DNA from: Sphingomonas sp. Leaf343
GTDB lineage: Bacteria > Pseudomonadota > Alphaproteobacteria > Sphingomonadales > Sphingomonadaceae
Assembly: GCF_001423765.1 (NCBI RefSeq)
Contig: NZ_LMPG01000001.1
Span: 764,523-828,522, forward strand
Length of the DNA: 64,000 nucleotides
Direction: 5' to 3'
Shown: one piece after another, positions 35,352-43,961 of the stretch
Numbering within the stretch: the first letter of the stretch is position 1
Layout: every line of letters starts with the position of its first letter
The notes under the pieces: model-generated
Told to the model about the DNA's origin: nothing
Database searches by the model: none
The model's input: only the letters and a program-made list of their open reading frames with translations
Program-made: the position numbers and the translations under genes

Positions 35352-36040
35352 GTTGCGATCCACGCCCCCGCGGGCGGCGACACGGTCACGTCCGCATAGT
35401 GCGCGCCGCCGGAATTGTTTCGATCCATGCCCCCGCGCGGGGAGCGACCATCCACTTGTCGGACGGTAGATCGCCTGACCAGTTTCGGTCCACGCCCCCG
35501 CGCGGGGGGCGACGTCGCTAAGAGGCGTATCAGCCGCGATATGCTGCGTTTCGATCCACGCCCCCGCGCGGGGGGCGACTCGATCGTCTGAACCTGCCGC
35601 ACACGAAGAACGCGTTTCGATCCACGCCCCCGCGCGGGGGGCGACGTACCTCGCGCGCGTTCGCGATCGTGGCCTTGGAGTTTCGATCCACGCCCCCGCG
35701 CGGGGGGCGACTGGAAAGTCCGGCGATGGCACCAGCCTTGGCGAGTTTCGATCCACGCCCCCGCGCGGGGGGCGACCGACCACCGACTTGTGCTCGTCGG
35801 TGTGCTTGTGTTTCGATCCACGCCCCCGCGCGGGGGGCGACGTCCATCCCCGCGAACGGATCGCCCCGCGTCTCGACGTTTCGATCCACGCCCCCGCGCG
35901 GGGGGCGACACGGATGTCGAATGGCGGCAGCACGTCGACAACGTTTCGATCCACGCCCCCGCGCGGGGGGCGACCAGTGCCAGCGCTCAAGATTTACGGG
36001 CTGGGTGCGTTTCGATCCACGCCCCCGCGCGGGGGGCGAC
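35352..36040 (-). CRISPR. Type I-C CRISPR array, 11 repeats and 10 spacers
   Basis: On the plus strand the 32-bp repeat starts GTTTCGATCCACGCCCCC and ends GCGGGGGGCGAC; transcribed leftward it ends in GGATCGAAAC as expected for type I-C. Repeats start at 35352, 35417, 35482, 35548, 35614, 35680, 35745, 35810, 35878, 35943 and 36009. The eight nearest cas2 are identical; those at 35482 and 35417 have one and two changes, and the one at 35352 is 30 bp with several changes. Spacers are 33-36 bp. Decay at the low-coordinate end marks it as the old, leader-distal end. Confidence 0.97.
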
Positions 36041-36225
36041 TGCGTCCATGTTTCACATTGAGAAAGAAGGGGCAAGTTTGGGGTTTGCGCGAAGGGTGTA
36101 AGGTTGGTGGTCACGAGCAGCGATGTTTTTACCTTTTGCCGCAAAGCGTTCGGGGAATACAGCCACTTAAAGCCTGCGCGAACCGTCGGCTTTCAGGGGC
36201 GTCGCTTCGGGTTCGCGCGGGTGGG
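36041..36225 (-). promoter_or_regulatory. CRISPR leader region between cas2 and the array
   Basis: The 185 bp between the cas2 stop and the newest repeat contain AT-rich patches (36050-36080 and 36122-36140) and no gene. In type I-C loci the leader lies here and carries the crRNA promoter and integration signals. The role is inferred from position, array polarity and the perfect state of the adjacent repeats. Confidence 0.6.
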
Positions 36226-36516
36226 TCAGAGGATGATCGGGGCGTGCAGGTCGGGCACGCCCTTCGCACCGACATGTTCGACCTTCCCACGCCCCTTCGC
36301 GCCGAGGGCGTAAAAGCGCAAGCTGTCGCGGGCGGGGTCGATTTCCGCCAGCAAGGCCGCGCGCAGCATCGCCCATTGCGCCGGGTCGACCTCGCACTCG
36401 AAGACCGAGTTCTGCACCCGCTGGCCATAGTCGAGGCAGGTCCGCGCGACGCGGCGGAGGCGGCGGCGACCGGCGGTATCCTCCGTCCCGACATCGTAGG
36501 TTACGAGCATCAGCAT
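36226..36516 (-). CDS. cas2: CRISPR-associated endonuclease Cas2 (type I-C)
   Basis: A 96-residue ferredoxin-fold protein beginning MLMLVTYDVGTEDTAGRRRL, with the conserved first-strand aspartate (YDV) and QNSVFECEVD in the middle, typical of I-C Cas2. With Cas1 it forms the integration complex that captures spacers. It is the last gene of the leftward cas operon, 24 bp after cas1, and appears complete. An alternative ATG two codons in is possible. Confidence 0.95.
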   Translation of the reverse strand: MLMLVTYDVGTEDTAGRRRLRRVARTCLDYGQRVQNSVFECEVDPAQWAMLRAALLAEIDPARDSLRFYALGAKGRGKVEHVGAKGVPDLHAPIIL

Positions 36517-36540
36517 AAGGGCGGCATCAGCACGACCCCG

Positions 36541-37581
36541 TCATTTCCACACGAACGGCGGATAGCCGTCGAGATCGCCGCGCAGATGCCGCGCCAGCAA
36601 CTGCGCCTGGACGTGCGGGACGAGGCCGAGCGTCACCGTCTCCCCCAGAAAGGGATGGCGCAGTTCTTCCTTCTTCCGCTCGGTCCACGCCTCCAGCACG
36701 GTGCGCCGGGCCGGGTCGGTCAGCGTGATCGCGCCGCCCTCGTCGATGACGAAGTCCGACGCGCCGAGCTGACGACGGTTGACGAGGCTGAGCGCGAGGC
36801 GATCGGCGATCACCGGGCGGAACTCCTCGATCAGGTCGAGCGCGAGGCTGGCGCGGCCGGGGCGGTCGGCGTGCAGCAGCCCGACCTGCGGATCGAGGCC
36901 GACGCTCTCCAGCGCCGAGCGGCAGTCATGCCCGAGTAGCGCATACAGGAAGTTGAGCAGCGCGTTGATGCGGTCGAGCGCCGGCCGCCGCGACCGGCCG
37001 CCGAACATCAGCGCCGGATCGGGCACGCGGATCAGCCCGTTGAAGCCCGAGAAATAACATAGCGCCGCCTCCCCCTCGATCCCGCGCAGCGAGGCGATGT
37101 CGTCGTTGAACATCGCGCGCCGGGCGCAATCGCCCAGCCGCAACTCCGCCTCTTCGAGCACCGCGCGCATCGCCGGATCGAGCCGGTCGCCATGATCGCG
37201 CAACGCGCGCCGGATGACGGTGCGCTGGTTTGCCGCCTTGGCCGCGACGACGCTGCGCGCGAACGGCACCGCCAGCGCGGGATCGTCGGCGGCGCGATAT
37301 TGCGCGCGGCGGAGCAGGACGTTGCCGGTGCGCGGCCCCTCCACCCGCGCCTGAAAACGGCCGTGGGGCGTGAGGAAGGACACGCTGACGCCGGCCTCCG
37401 CACAGGCGGCCATCAACGCGGGCGACATGCCGGCGCGGGTGAAGCAGACGATCGCGCCGATCATGTGGATCGGTGCGCGGCCCCGTTCGGCCCCGTCGAT
37501 CTCGACGACGATGTTCGCGCCGTCCTTGCGCACCCACGCGTCCTCGCTGGTGACGTAGATGGTGTTGAGGTGGCGGCGCAT
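36541..37581 (-). CDS. cas1: CRISPR-associated endonuclease Cas1 (type I-C)
   Basis: A 346-residue integrase. The N-terminal domain begins MRRHLNTIYVTSEDAWVRKD; the helical catalytic domain carries the metal ligands in EGEAALCYF (Glu), GLLHADRPGR (His) and DLIEEFRPV (Asp/Glu). Length and sequence match I-C Cas1. It appears intact, so the adaptation module may still function even though effector genes upstream are damaged. It lies 21 bp after the cas7::cas4 fusion. Confidence 0.96.
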   Translation of the reverse strand: MRRHLNTIYVTSEDAWVRKDGANIVVEIDGAERGRAPIHMIGAIVCFTRAGMSPALMAACAEAGVSVSFLTPHGRFQARVEGPRTGNVLLRRAQYRAADDPALAVPFARSVVAAKAANQRTVIRRALRDHGDRLDPAMRAVLEEAELRLGDCARRAMFNDDIASLRGIEGEAALCYFSGFNGLIRVPDPALMFGGRSRRPALDRINALLNFLYALLGHDCRSALESVGLDPQVGLLHADRPGRASLALDLIEEFRPVIADRLALSLVNRRQLGASDFVIDEGGAITLTDPARRTVLEAWTERKKEELRHPFLGETVTLGLVPHVQAQLLARHLRGDLDGYPPFVWK

Positions 37582-37602
37582 CGCGTGGTCCGGCCGGCCG
37601 CG

Positions 37603-38778
37603 TCAGGCGGCCAGCGCCGCGTCGAGCTGGCGTTGCAGCCAGCGATCGACGGCGGGCCGGGCGGCGATCGCCTGGGGCCGGCACAGGGGTTCGAGCGAGC
37701 AGTGGCGGCAACCCGGCATCACCACCGGTCCGGGCGTGCGGCCGCTGGCCAGCATCGCGCGGACCGCCGCCGCCGTTTCGATGGTCAGCGCACGCAGACC
37801 GGCGTCGAGGGTCACCGCCACGCGTCGTCGCGTCTGTCCGTAGAACAACGCCCCCTCCGGCACCGGGCAGTCGAACATCTCCTCCAGACACAAAGCCTGC
37901 GCGCAGAGCTGCACCTCGTCGGCGCGATGCGCCTTGGGCCGGCCGCGCTTGTATTCGATGGGGTAGGGACGCCGGTCCGGCGCGCGACCGTGCAGTTCCA
38001 CCGCATCGGCCTTGCCGATCAAGCCGTGCCGCACGCTACGCAGGTCGAGCGCGCGGACGGTGCGAACGTCGCGACGCCGCTCCCGCCCGCCGCCATCGAC
38101 ACGTTCGTGCAGGATGCGCCCCTCCGCCGTCGCGCCGTCGAGCGGCGCGGAGACGAAGCCGTGCGCGCGGTAGAGGCCATAGGGGATGATGTGCTTGCGC
38201 CCCATCGTGCGGTTGTCGGTGCGCTCGTCGTCGCTACCGGCATCGTCGCGCTGCTTCTTCTCGGCCTCGTTGGTCGCGGCCATGCGGGTGATCGACACTT
38301 CCAGCGGCAGCACCGGTTCGATCGATCGGGCGAAGGTGATCTGCACCGGTCCGCGCACCTGCCCGGCGTTGATGCCGGTCGACAGCACGCCGCCGAAAGT
38401 GCGGATGTCGAAGAAGTTGGCGCACATCCAGTCACGGATGCGCCTGGCTTCCTCGTCGCCCTTCGGATTCAGCTTCTTCGCGGTCTTCACCTCGTCGCTC
38501 TCGCCGCGGATGGCGACGTAGGCCTGACGATGCTTGTCGTTCAGCACCGCGCCTTCAGTGACGTAGATGCGGTAGCCCGGCTCCTCATCCTTCGCGAGTT
38601 CGACATAGTTGCGGATCTTGCGTTTCAGGCAGACGTCGGTGACGAGGCCGCAATTGGTCTCGGGATCGAGCCGCGGCAGGTTGCCGGCGTCGGGATCGCC
38701 GTTCGGATTGCCGTTGGTCACGTCGAACAGCAGGACGAATTCGTGGCGGCGGGTGAGTGCCGGGCTGGCGTCGGTCAT
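37603..38778 (-). CDS. In-frame Cas7::Cas4 fusion, each partner truncated
   Basis: A 391-residue open frame. Residues 1-213 are I-C Cas7: HEFVLLFDVTNGNPNGDPDAG, NAGQVRGPVQITFARS and GLYRAHGFVSAPL. From residue 214 the protein is Cas4: AEGRILHERVD (His224), GLIGKADAVE (Asp258), IEYKRG (Glu275, Lys277), a Q-rich helix near 290 and the cysteines of GCRHCSLEPLC (357, 360, 366). I-C Cas7 is normally about 285 residues and Cas4 about 215, so roughly 75 C-terminal Cas7 and 35-40 N-terminal Cas4 residues, including the first cluster cysteine, are missing. The ATG overlaps the cas8c stop. A deletion is the simplest origin. Confidence 0.9.
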   Translation of the reverse strand: MTDASPALTRRHEFVLLFDVTNGNPNGDPDAGNLPRLDPETNCGLVTDVCLKRKIRNYVELAKDEEPGYRIYVTEGAVLNDKHRQAYVAIRGESDEVKTAKKLNPKGDEEARRIRDWMCANFFDIRTFGGVLSTGINAGQVRGPVQITFARSIEPVLPLEVSITRMAATNEAEKKQRDDAGSDDERTDNRTMGRKHIIPYGLYRAHGFVSAPLDGATAEGRILHERVDGGGRERRRDVRTVRALDLRSVRHGLIGKADAVELHGRAPDRRPYPIEYKRGRPKAHRADEVQLCAQALCLEEMFDCPVPEGALFYGQTRRRVAVTLDAGLRALTIETAAAVRAMLASGRTPGPVVMPGCRHCSLEPLCRPQAIAARPAVDRWLQRQLDAALAA

Positions 38779-39182
38779 GATGGGTCCCCCTGATTGACGG
38801 CGGCGGTCGCCGGTGCGTCCTCTTTCTTGCGGAAACGGTCGCTGCGCTGATGATAATAGCCGATGGCGAAGCGGCCCTGATCTTCCAGCCGAAGCGCGGG
38901 CGCGAAGGCCGAGCCGATTCCGGACATCACCTCGCCCAGTTTGCGCTCGATACCGATCGCCGCCCCCGGATTGTCCTTGCGCAGCTTGCCCAGATGGTTC
39001 TGGACACCGCGCAGCAGCAGCGGAAAGACGGTGGCGGGGGTCGCCGACGCGGCCCCGAAGTACCGGTCGCGGATCGTCGCATTGACGTTGCGGTCCAGCG
39101 CCTGCTCCTGCGCCTCCTCCAGCACGGCGAACAATCGCCCCAGCCGATAGCCTGGGTTCTTTTCGGTAATATCGAGACTCAC
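38775..39182 (-). CDS. cas11c: Cas11c small subunit translated from inside cas8c
   Basis: In type I-C systems the 3' part of cas8c is also translated separately as the small subunit Cas11c. Here a very strong Shine-Dalgarno, AGGGAGGAGG (39189-39198), lies inside cas8c, six bases before an in-frame GTG at 39180-39182. Translation from it gives 135 residues beginning V-S-L-D-I-T-E-K, ending at the cas8c stop and rich in helix. The site is downstream of the amber codon in cas8c, so this product should still be made. Expression is inferred from the signal and from known I-C biology. Confidence 0.75.
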   Translation of the reverse strand: MSLDITEKNPGYRLGRLFAVLEEAQEQALDRNVNATIRDRYFGAASATPATVFPLLLRGVQNHLGKLRKDNPGAAIGIERKLGEVMSGIGSAFAPALRLEDQGRFAIGYYHQRSDRFRKKEDAPATAAVNQGDPS

Positions 39183-40658
39183 GTCCGGCCTCCTCCCTTT
39201 TTCGGTATCCAGTCGCATCAACACCGCGCGGATCGCGGCGGCATGCCAGCCATTGGCGGGGTCGTCGCCCGCGCGCAGTCGCATGATCGCGTTGGACAGC
39301 AGCGTGCGCGGATAGGGCGTGCCGGCCAGCACCGCGCGCGCGACCTCGCCGCCCAGCAGCGGCGGGATATTGTCCCATTTCTCCTGCGCGGCGACGGTGT
39401 TGACCAGCAGTCGGTTGATCGACGGGCCGGTGCCCCAGCCGCGCGGGGGCGGGTCGATCCGGCAATGATCGTGGTGGAGCAGCGCGTTGGTGGCCAGCCG
39501 GCCGAGGCTGACCGTTTCCCACAGCCGGACTGACAGGCGCGCGGCGTTGGGGGCGAGGCCGAGGATGTGGATAAGGACCTCCGGCGGCACCGCATCGGTG
39601 CCGATCACCGCGGGACGGCCGGCGGACAGGCTTTCGAGCTGGTCGCGCAGGACGCGCGCGGACACGGCGTCCTCGGCGAGGGTCGGATCGACATCGCTTT
39701 CGATCCGTTCGAACAATCCCGCCGCGACATAGGCTTCGGCGGCGGCGAGGATGTGTTCCTTCAGGCCGGAGGCGTCGGCCCAGAACACGACGGTGGCATC
39801 GCCGATGCTGAACCGCTGGCGATGCCGTGCCTCGACCGGACGGCGGCGGCCGGGGTCGAGGCTGGCATGATCGACCAGACTGATCCTGTTGCGGCTGGAG
39901 CGATCGAGCAGCCGGTTGAGCGCCGCACCGTAACGGGCGGCGGCGGCCTGCCCGGTCGGCGCGTTGGCACCCTGTTCGTGGCCCTAGGATTCATAGGCGG
40001 CGGCGTTGAACGAGACAAGCGCGGCGCCGGCGGTCTGCGCGCCGTCCACGCCCTTGATCGCGGGATGCAGGCGGGCGACCGGGCCGGTCGTGCCGCTGAT
40101 GAGGCAGGGGCCGGACTCTCCCGTGCCGCTGCGGCTTTCGATCAGCGGCAGCGCGGCGGGACGTTCGTGGATGGCGCGGATGCCCGCCTCGTCGGTGTCG
40201 AGGCGGAAGATGATGTTCGCATCGAGCATGTCGGGCGTGAAGGGGGCGTCGGCGAACCGGTCCGGCGTCCATCGTTCGAGGAACCGGCGCAGCGCGACGA
40301 GGCCGGCATCATCCGTATCAGCGAGCAGTTTCAGGTGAAGGTCGCGGAAGGCGGCGTGTTTCAGCGGCGTCCGCTTGTCACCGGAACTGTCCACGCCCAG
40401 TACGTAGGCGCTGGTATCCCAGAGGAAAAAAGGGCTTATCCCGGTTCCGGGCCGCTTGAAGGCCGCCGGGACATCGCGTTTGGACGGCACGGGGCGCTTG
40501 CCCGATTGATCGCGCAGATCGTCTATCGATCGGGGGCAGCCATCCGCATCGATAACGATGGCGAAACTGACGCCCTCCCGGCTGAACCCCGGCGGCTCGG
40601 CCTCACCCCGATCCGCCATCCGCTGATAATAGCGCGACAGCGCCTGAAGGATCGTCAC
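38775..40658 (-). pseudogene. cas8c: cas8c (Csd1) interrupted by an in-frame amber codon
   Basis: The whole frame is 628 codons, the expected size for I-C Cas8c, with a GTG start at 40658 overlapping the cas5c stop. Codon 225 (39984-39986) is TAG: the frame reads SFNAAAYES, stop, then GHEQGANAPTGQAAAARYG without a shift. The family usually has tyrosine here (F/Y-E-S-Y-G), so one base change from TAC or TAT explains it. The product would be a 224-residue N-terminal fragment. The 3' part still holds a plausible Cas11c start. A sequencing error is possible but would have to create precisely one stop. Confidence 0.88.
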
Positions 40659-41332
40659 GCCATCAGCCCTTTGTCGGTCAGCGTGGTCAGGTCGAGCACG
40701 CCGTCCGTCAGTTGCGCGCGGAAAAAGCTGGCGGGCGGGCCGCCGGGATAGCCCGGTGCAAAGGCCATGTAGCCGAGATCGCGGTTGCGATCGGGATCGG
40801 CGAGGGTCGATGCGGGCAGTGCGTCGCCCGGCGCGAGCAGACGAAACGCGGCGGCGAATTCGCGGGTGCCGAGGCAGGGGCGGTGGAAGCACTGGCCGCT
40901 GGCGGCGCGGCGGGTGAACATCGCGATGTGCTTGTCGGCGCTGTCGTCCGGCCCGGCCGCGTCGGTGAGGTGGAAGCGCGCCTCGATCACATAACCGACA
41001 TCCTCCAGCACCAGCGCCGCGCGCTGTTGTCGGGCGGCGGTGATATCGATGCCGAGCCCGGCGGTGGTGCCGGCATTCATCGCCTTCTTCGCGTTGGCGG
41101 CGGAAGCCTTGTCCGACACCTCGTTGCGGCGGATCGAGCGGAAGCGGATCGGTTTCAGGACGTGGATGTGCGTCACCTCCCACCGGATCGCCGGTTTCCA
41201 GTGGATCGCCTCCAGGATGCCGCGCGCCGCGGAGGGGGTCATCACGTCGTACGAAACGCGTTCGACCTTCATTTCCGGCCGCGTGAAGCAGGCCAGTTCC
41301 CCCCAGACGTGCAGCCTTACCCCGATCGTCAT
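40655..41332 (-). CDS. cas5c: Cas5c, type I-C crRNA-processing/Cascade subunit
   Basis: A 225-residue protein; the ATG at 41332 follows GGGGGAG and is preferred over longer frames. It begins MTIGVRLHVWGELACFTRPEM with the conserved PSAARGILEAIHWKP and IHVLKPIRF segments of Cas5d/Cas5c. In type I-C, which lacks Cas6, this subunit cleaves the pre-crRNA and stays on its 5' handle. It appears intact and overlaps the start of cas8c by four bases. The 73-bp gap to cas3 is the only sizeable one in the operon. Confidence 0.93.
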   Translation of the reverse strand: MTIGVRLHVWGELACFTRPEMKVERVSYDVMTPSAARGILEAIHWKPAIRWEVTHIHVLKPIRFRSIRRNEVSDKASAANAKKAMNAGTTAGLGIDITAARQQRAALVLEDVGYVIEARFHLTDAAGPDDSADKHIAMFTRRAASGQCFHRPCLGTREFAAAFRLLAPGDALPASTLADPDRNRDLGYMAFAPGYPGGPPASFFRAQLTDGVLDLTTLTDKGLMA

Positions 41333-41405
41333 CGCTCCCCCTTCACGTCGGAAAGCTGGCATGGTGGCGCGGGCCGGACAAGCGAACACTTACGTCCGGA
41401 TCGGA

Positions 41406-43733
41406 TCAGAATATGCCGGCGTCCGCGCTCATCCCGAACGGGTCGGTCGAGAGGCCGGTCGCCTCCGAATAGAGGCCGATGTCCTGCACCAGCATGAACC
41501 GGTCGCCGTATCTGTCCGCCGCGACGGGCTGGATCGCGCCCGCCTTCAGCATCGCGAGATAGGCGGCCTCGGGGATCGACACGGTATAGTGCTGCAACTG
41601 GCGCAGGACGTCGCGGGGCGGGACGGGGGCGTGGCGCAGCGTCTCGACCAGCCGCCCGACCGCGTCCGGCTCGTCGCCGCCGCGCCACGGCACGATGACC
41701 GGGCGACCCGCGTCGTCGATCATCCGGAACGCCTTTGCGATGCTGGCATAGGGCGGGGCAGGGGGCGGGCCCGTGGGGCCGAAGCTCTCCGCCAGCGTAG
41801 GCAGGATCGGGTAGGGATGGCCGTCGAGCGTCGCCGCGTCGAGCCGTTCGACACCCTTCACCCAGTGGAGCTGGTTGAAATATTCGCGGATCGCGGCGAG
41901 GCCGAGCGGATCGTGGGGATGATGCCGCAGCGTGTCGTTCATCGCCGCGACCTGCTGGCGGAACATCTTGGGCAGGCTGTGGTCGGCGGCCTCGAACACC
42001 ACCACCGGCGCGGTGGCCGGCTTGCCCTCGCGATTGGCGCGGCCGGCGGATTGCGCGATGCTGTCCAGCCCGGTTTCCGCGCGCCAGACCTCCGGAAAGT
42101 CGACGTCGACGCCTGCCTCGATCAGGCTGGTGGAGACGAGGCGGACGGGCTTTCCGGCGATCAGGTCGGCGCGGATGCCGGCCAGCACCCGGCGGCGATG
42201 CGCCGCGCACATCAGCGTCGTCAGGTGGCGTGCGCCGGGCAGGTCGCGGATCAGCGCATGGAGCGCCTGCGCGTGCTTGCGGCTGTTGACGATGCACAGC
42301 ATCCGCTCCGCCCGGCCGAACTGCGCGGCGAGATCGGCGTCGCCGACCGGGCCGGCGTGGCGGACGGAGACGCGTTTCAGGAGCTGGTACAGCGCCTCCG
42401 GATCGGGGGCGAGCTCGCGATCGGGCGGGATGTCGAGCCCGCCATGCTCTTTCCGGAAGCCCGACTGCTGCGTCAGCGCCGGCTGCGTCGCGGTGCACAG
42501 CACCACGCTGGCGCCGTATCCGGCAGCCAGCTCCGCGATCGCGGCCATGCAGGGGCGGAGCAGCGGGACGGGCAGGGTCTGCGCCTCGTCCAGCACGATC
42601 ACGCTGCGCGCCAGATTGTGCAGCTTGCGGCAGCGCGAGGTGCGGTTGGCGTGCAGGCTCTCGAAGAACTGGACCGCGGTCGTCACCACCACCGGCACGT
42701 CCCAATTCTCGGTTGCGCGACGCAGTTTGGCCTGGGCGTCGCGCGCACCGTCGTCATCCGACTCCTTCTCGCGCGCGTCCCAGTCGACGGTGCCGGTATG
42801 TTCGAGAACGTCGGGCGCGTCGCCCTGTTCGTCGGCCAGCGCGGTGCGGAACACCTGCGCGGTCTGCTCGATGATCGCCGAATAGGGCGCGACGACGATC
42901 ACCCGGTCCAGACCGTGCGCGACGGCATGATCGAGCGCGAAGGCGAGACCGGCGAGCGTCTTGCCGCCGCCGGTCGGCACCGTCATCGTGAACAGCCCCG
43001 GCGCCATCGCCGCCATGGCGCGGGCATGCGCCAGTATCTCCGCGCGTTTGGCGGTGAGCGGTCCGGACCGTCCCGCGAACGCCGAAGCGAAATGGCGGTC
43101 GAGCCGATCGCGCAGCACCGCCAGCGGCGCATGGTCGCCGCGCCCGACCGGGCGGCCGTCCGCCGCGGCGTAGAAAGCCTCGGTCGCAAGGAAGTCGGCA
43201 TCCACCAGACAGGAAAAGATCATCCGACCCAGAAACGCCATGCGATAGCCTGCGCTCACGCCCGACGGGCGACCCAGCCGCGGTACGATCGAGACGGGAA
43301 GCGGCAACCCCAGCGACCGCCACGCGTCATACTTCGGCACGTCGCGGGCAAGCCGGTCGCCCATACCGGAGCCATCGGCAAGTCCCGCGTGATGCCCGGC
43401 GATCGCCAGCGACACCAGCCGCGCCATCGCCCGGTCGATCCCGTCGGCGAACAATGCGTCGGCGACGATCGCGCCGGCGGTGCTGTGATCGGGGCTCAAG
43501 GCATCGCCGCGGATGTACTGACCGAACGCGATCGAAGCCTTCCCGATATCGTGCAGATATCCCGCCAGCCGCGCCGCCGCCTCCGCCCCGAACCGCGCCG
43601 CGAACCGCCCCGCGAGATTACCGACCGCGAGGGAGTGCACGCCAAGCTCCTCCCAATCCACCTCCGGTCGTCCCGGCAGGGAATGGGCATGAAGGATAGC
43701 GGGCTCATCCGTTTCAGGCGGTTCTTCGCTCAT
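41406..43733 (-). CDS. cas3: Cas3 helicase-nuclease (type I-C)
   Basis: A 775-residue protein starting MSEEPPETDE eight bases after GAGGGG. The HD nuclease domain has His33 and the His61-Asp62 pair in YLHDIGKAS, with HHAG near 114. The SF2 helicase has Walker A PTGGGKT (253-259), the DEAQ box (382-385), TATQP, and motif VI QSAGRANREG near residue 560. It degrades DNA bound by Cascade. The gene is complete, unlike cas8c and the cas7/cas4 region downstream. It opens the operon, and the region before it borders the tRNA-Gly scar. Confidence 0.95.
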   Translation of the reverse strand: MSEEPPETDEPAILHAHSLPGRPEVDWEELGVHSLAVGNLAGRFAARFGAEAAARLAGYLHDIGKASIAFGQYIRGDALSPDHSTAGAIVADALFADGIDRAMARLVSLAIAGHHAGLADGSGMGDRLARDVPKYDAWRSLGLPLPVSIVPRLGRPSGVSAGYRMAFLGRMIFSCLVDADFLATEAFYAAADGRPVGRGDHAPLAVLRDRLDRHFASAFAGRSGPLTAKRAEILAHARAMAAMAPGLFTMTVPTGGGKTLAGLAFALDHAVAHGLDRVIVVAPYSAIIEQTAQVFRTALADEQGDAPDVLEHTGTVDWDAREKESDDDGARDAQAKLRRATENWDVPVVVTTAVQFFESLHANRTSRCRKLHNLARSVIVLDEAQTLPVPLLRPCMAAIAELAAGYGASVVLCTATQPALTQQSGFRKEHGGLDIPPDRELAPDPEALYQLLKRVSVRHAGPVGDADLAAQFGRAERMLCIVNSRKHAQALHALIRDLPGARHLTTLMCAAHRRRVLAGIRADLIAGKPVRLVSTSLIEAGVDVDFPEVWRAETGLDSIAQSAGRANREGKPATAPVVVFEAADHSLPKMFRQQVAAMNDTLRHHPHDPLGLAAIREYFNQLHWVKGVERLDAATLDGHPYPILPTLAESFGPTGPPPAPPYASIAKAFRMIDDAGRPVIVPWRGGDEPDAVGRLVETLRHAPVPPRDVLRQLQHYTVSIPEAAYLAMLKAGAIQPVAADRYGDRFMLVQDIGLYSEATGLSTDPFGMSADAGIF

Positions 43734-43880
43734 CGCAACATCCCCTCGACCAGGCACGGCCGATCGGCCCGCACGCCGGTAGCGTAGCGGGTGCGCGATT
43801 CATCTGTCGAGCAGAGGAACGATCCGGATCGGAGGCATCCGTCAGCACGCCGCAATCACGGGTAAGTATCTGAAATATAT

Positions 43881-43901
43881 GAAGCGGGTGAAGGGGGTCG
43901 A
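43881..43901. repeat. Degenerate direct repeat of the tRNA-Gly 3' end (possible att site)
   Basis: Of 21 bases aligned with 46181-46201 (the 3' end of tRNA-Gly on the same strand), 18 are identical, including an exact 13-base core AGCGGGTGAAGGG. Integrase elements that use tRNA 3' ends leave such direct repeats. The integrase fragment beside the tRNA fits this, making the site a candidate outer boundary of an old island. Confidence 0.55.
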
Positions 43902-43961
43902 TAGTAAACCGGCATGACTGAAGGCGAGGAATTGATCGCCGTTTTTAACCGCTTGCCATCA

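Noticed and set aside
35295..35990. Open frames across the array giving repeated PPRGGVDRN or STPPRGG peptides
   Set aside because: The repetition comes from the CRISPR repeats being read as codons; no gene is present.
39984..39986. Possibility that the cas8c amber is recoded as an unusual amino acid
   Set aside because: No surrounding recoding signal is evident, TAG is used as a normal stop elsewhere (for example at 28463 and 10834), and tyrosine loss by one base change is simpler.
39984..41183. A 399-codon frame reading upstream through cas5c into cas8c
   Set aside because: The part before 40658 is cas5c in the wrong frame. The Cas8c sequence begins at the GTG coupled to the cas5c stop.
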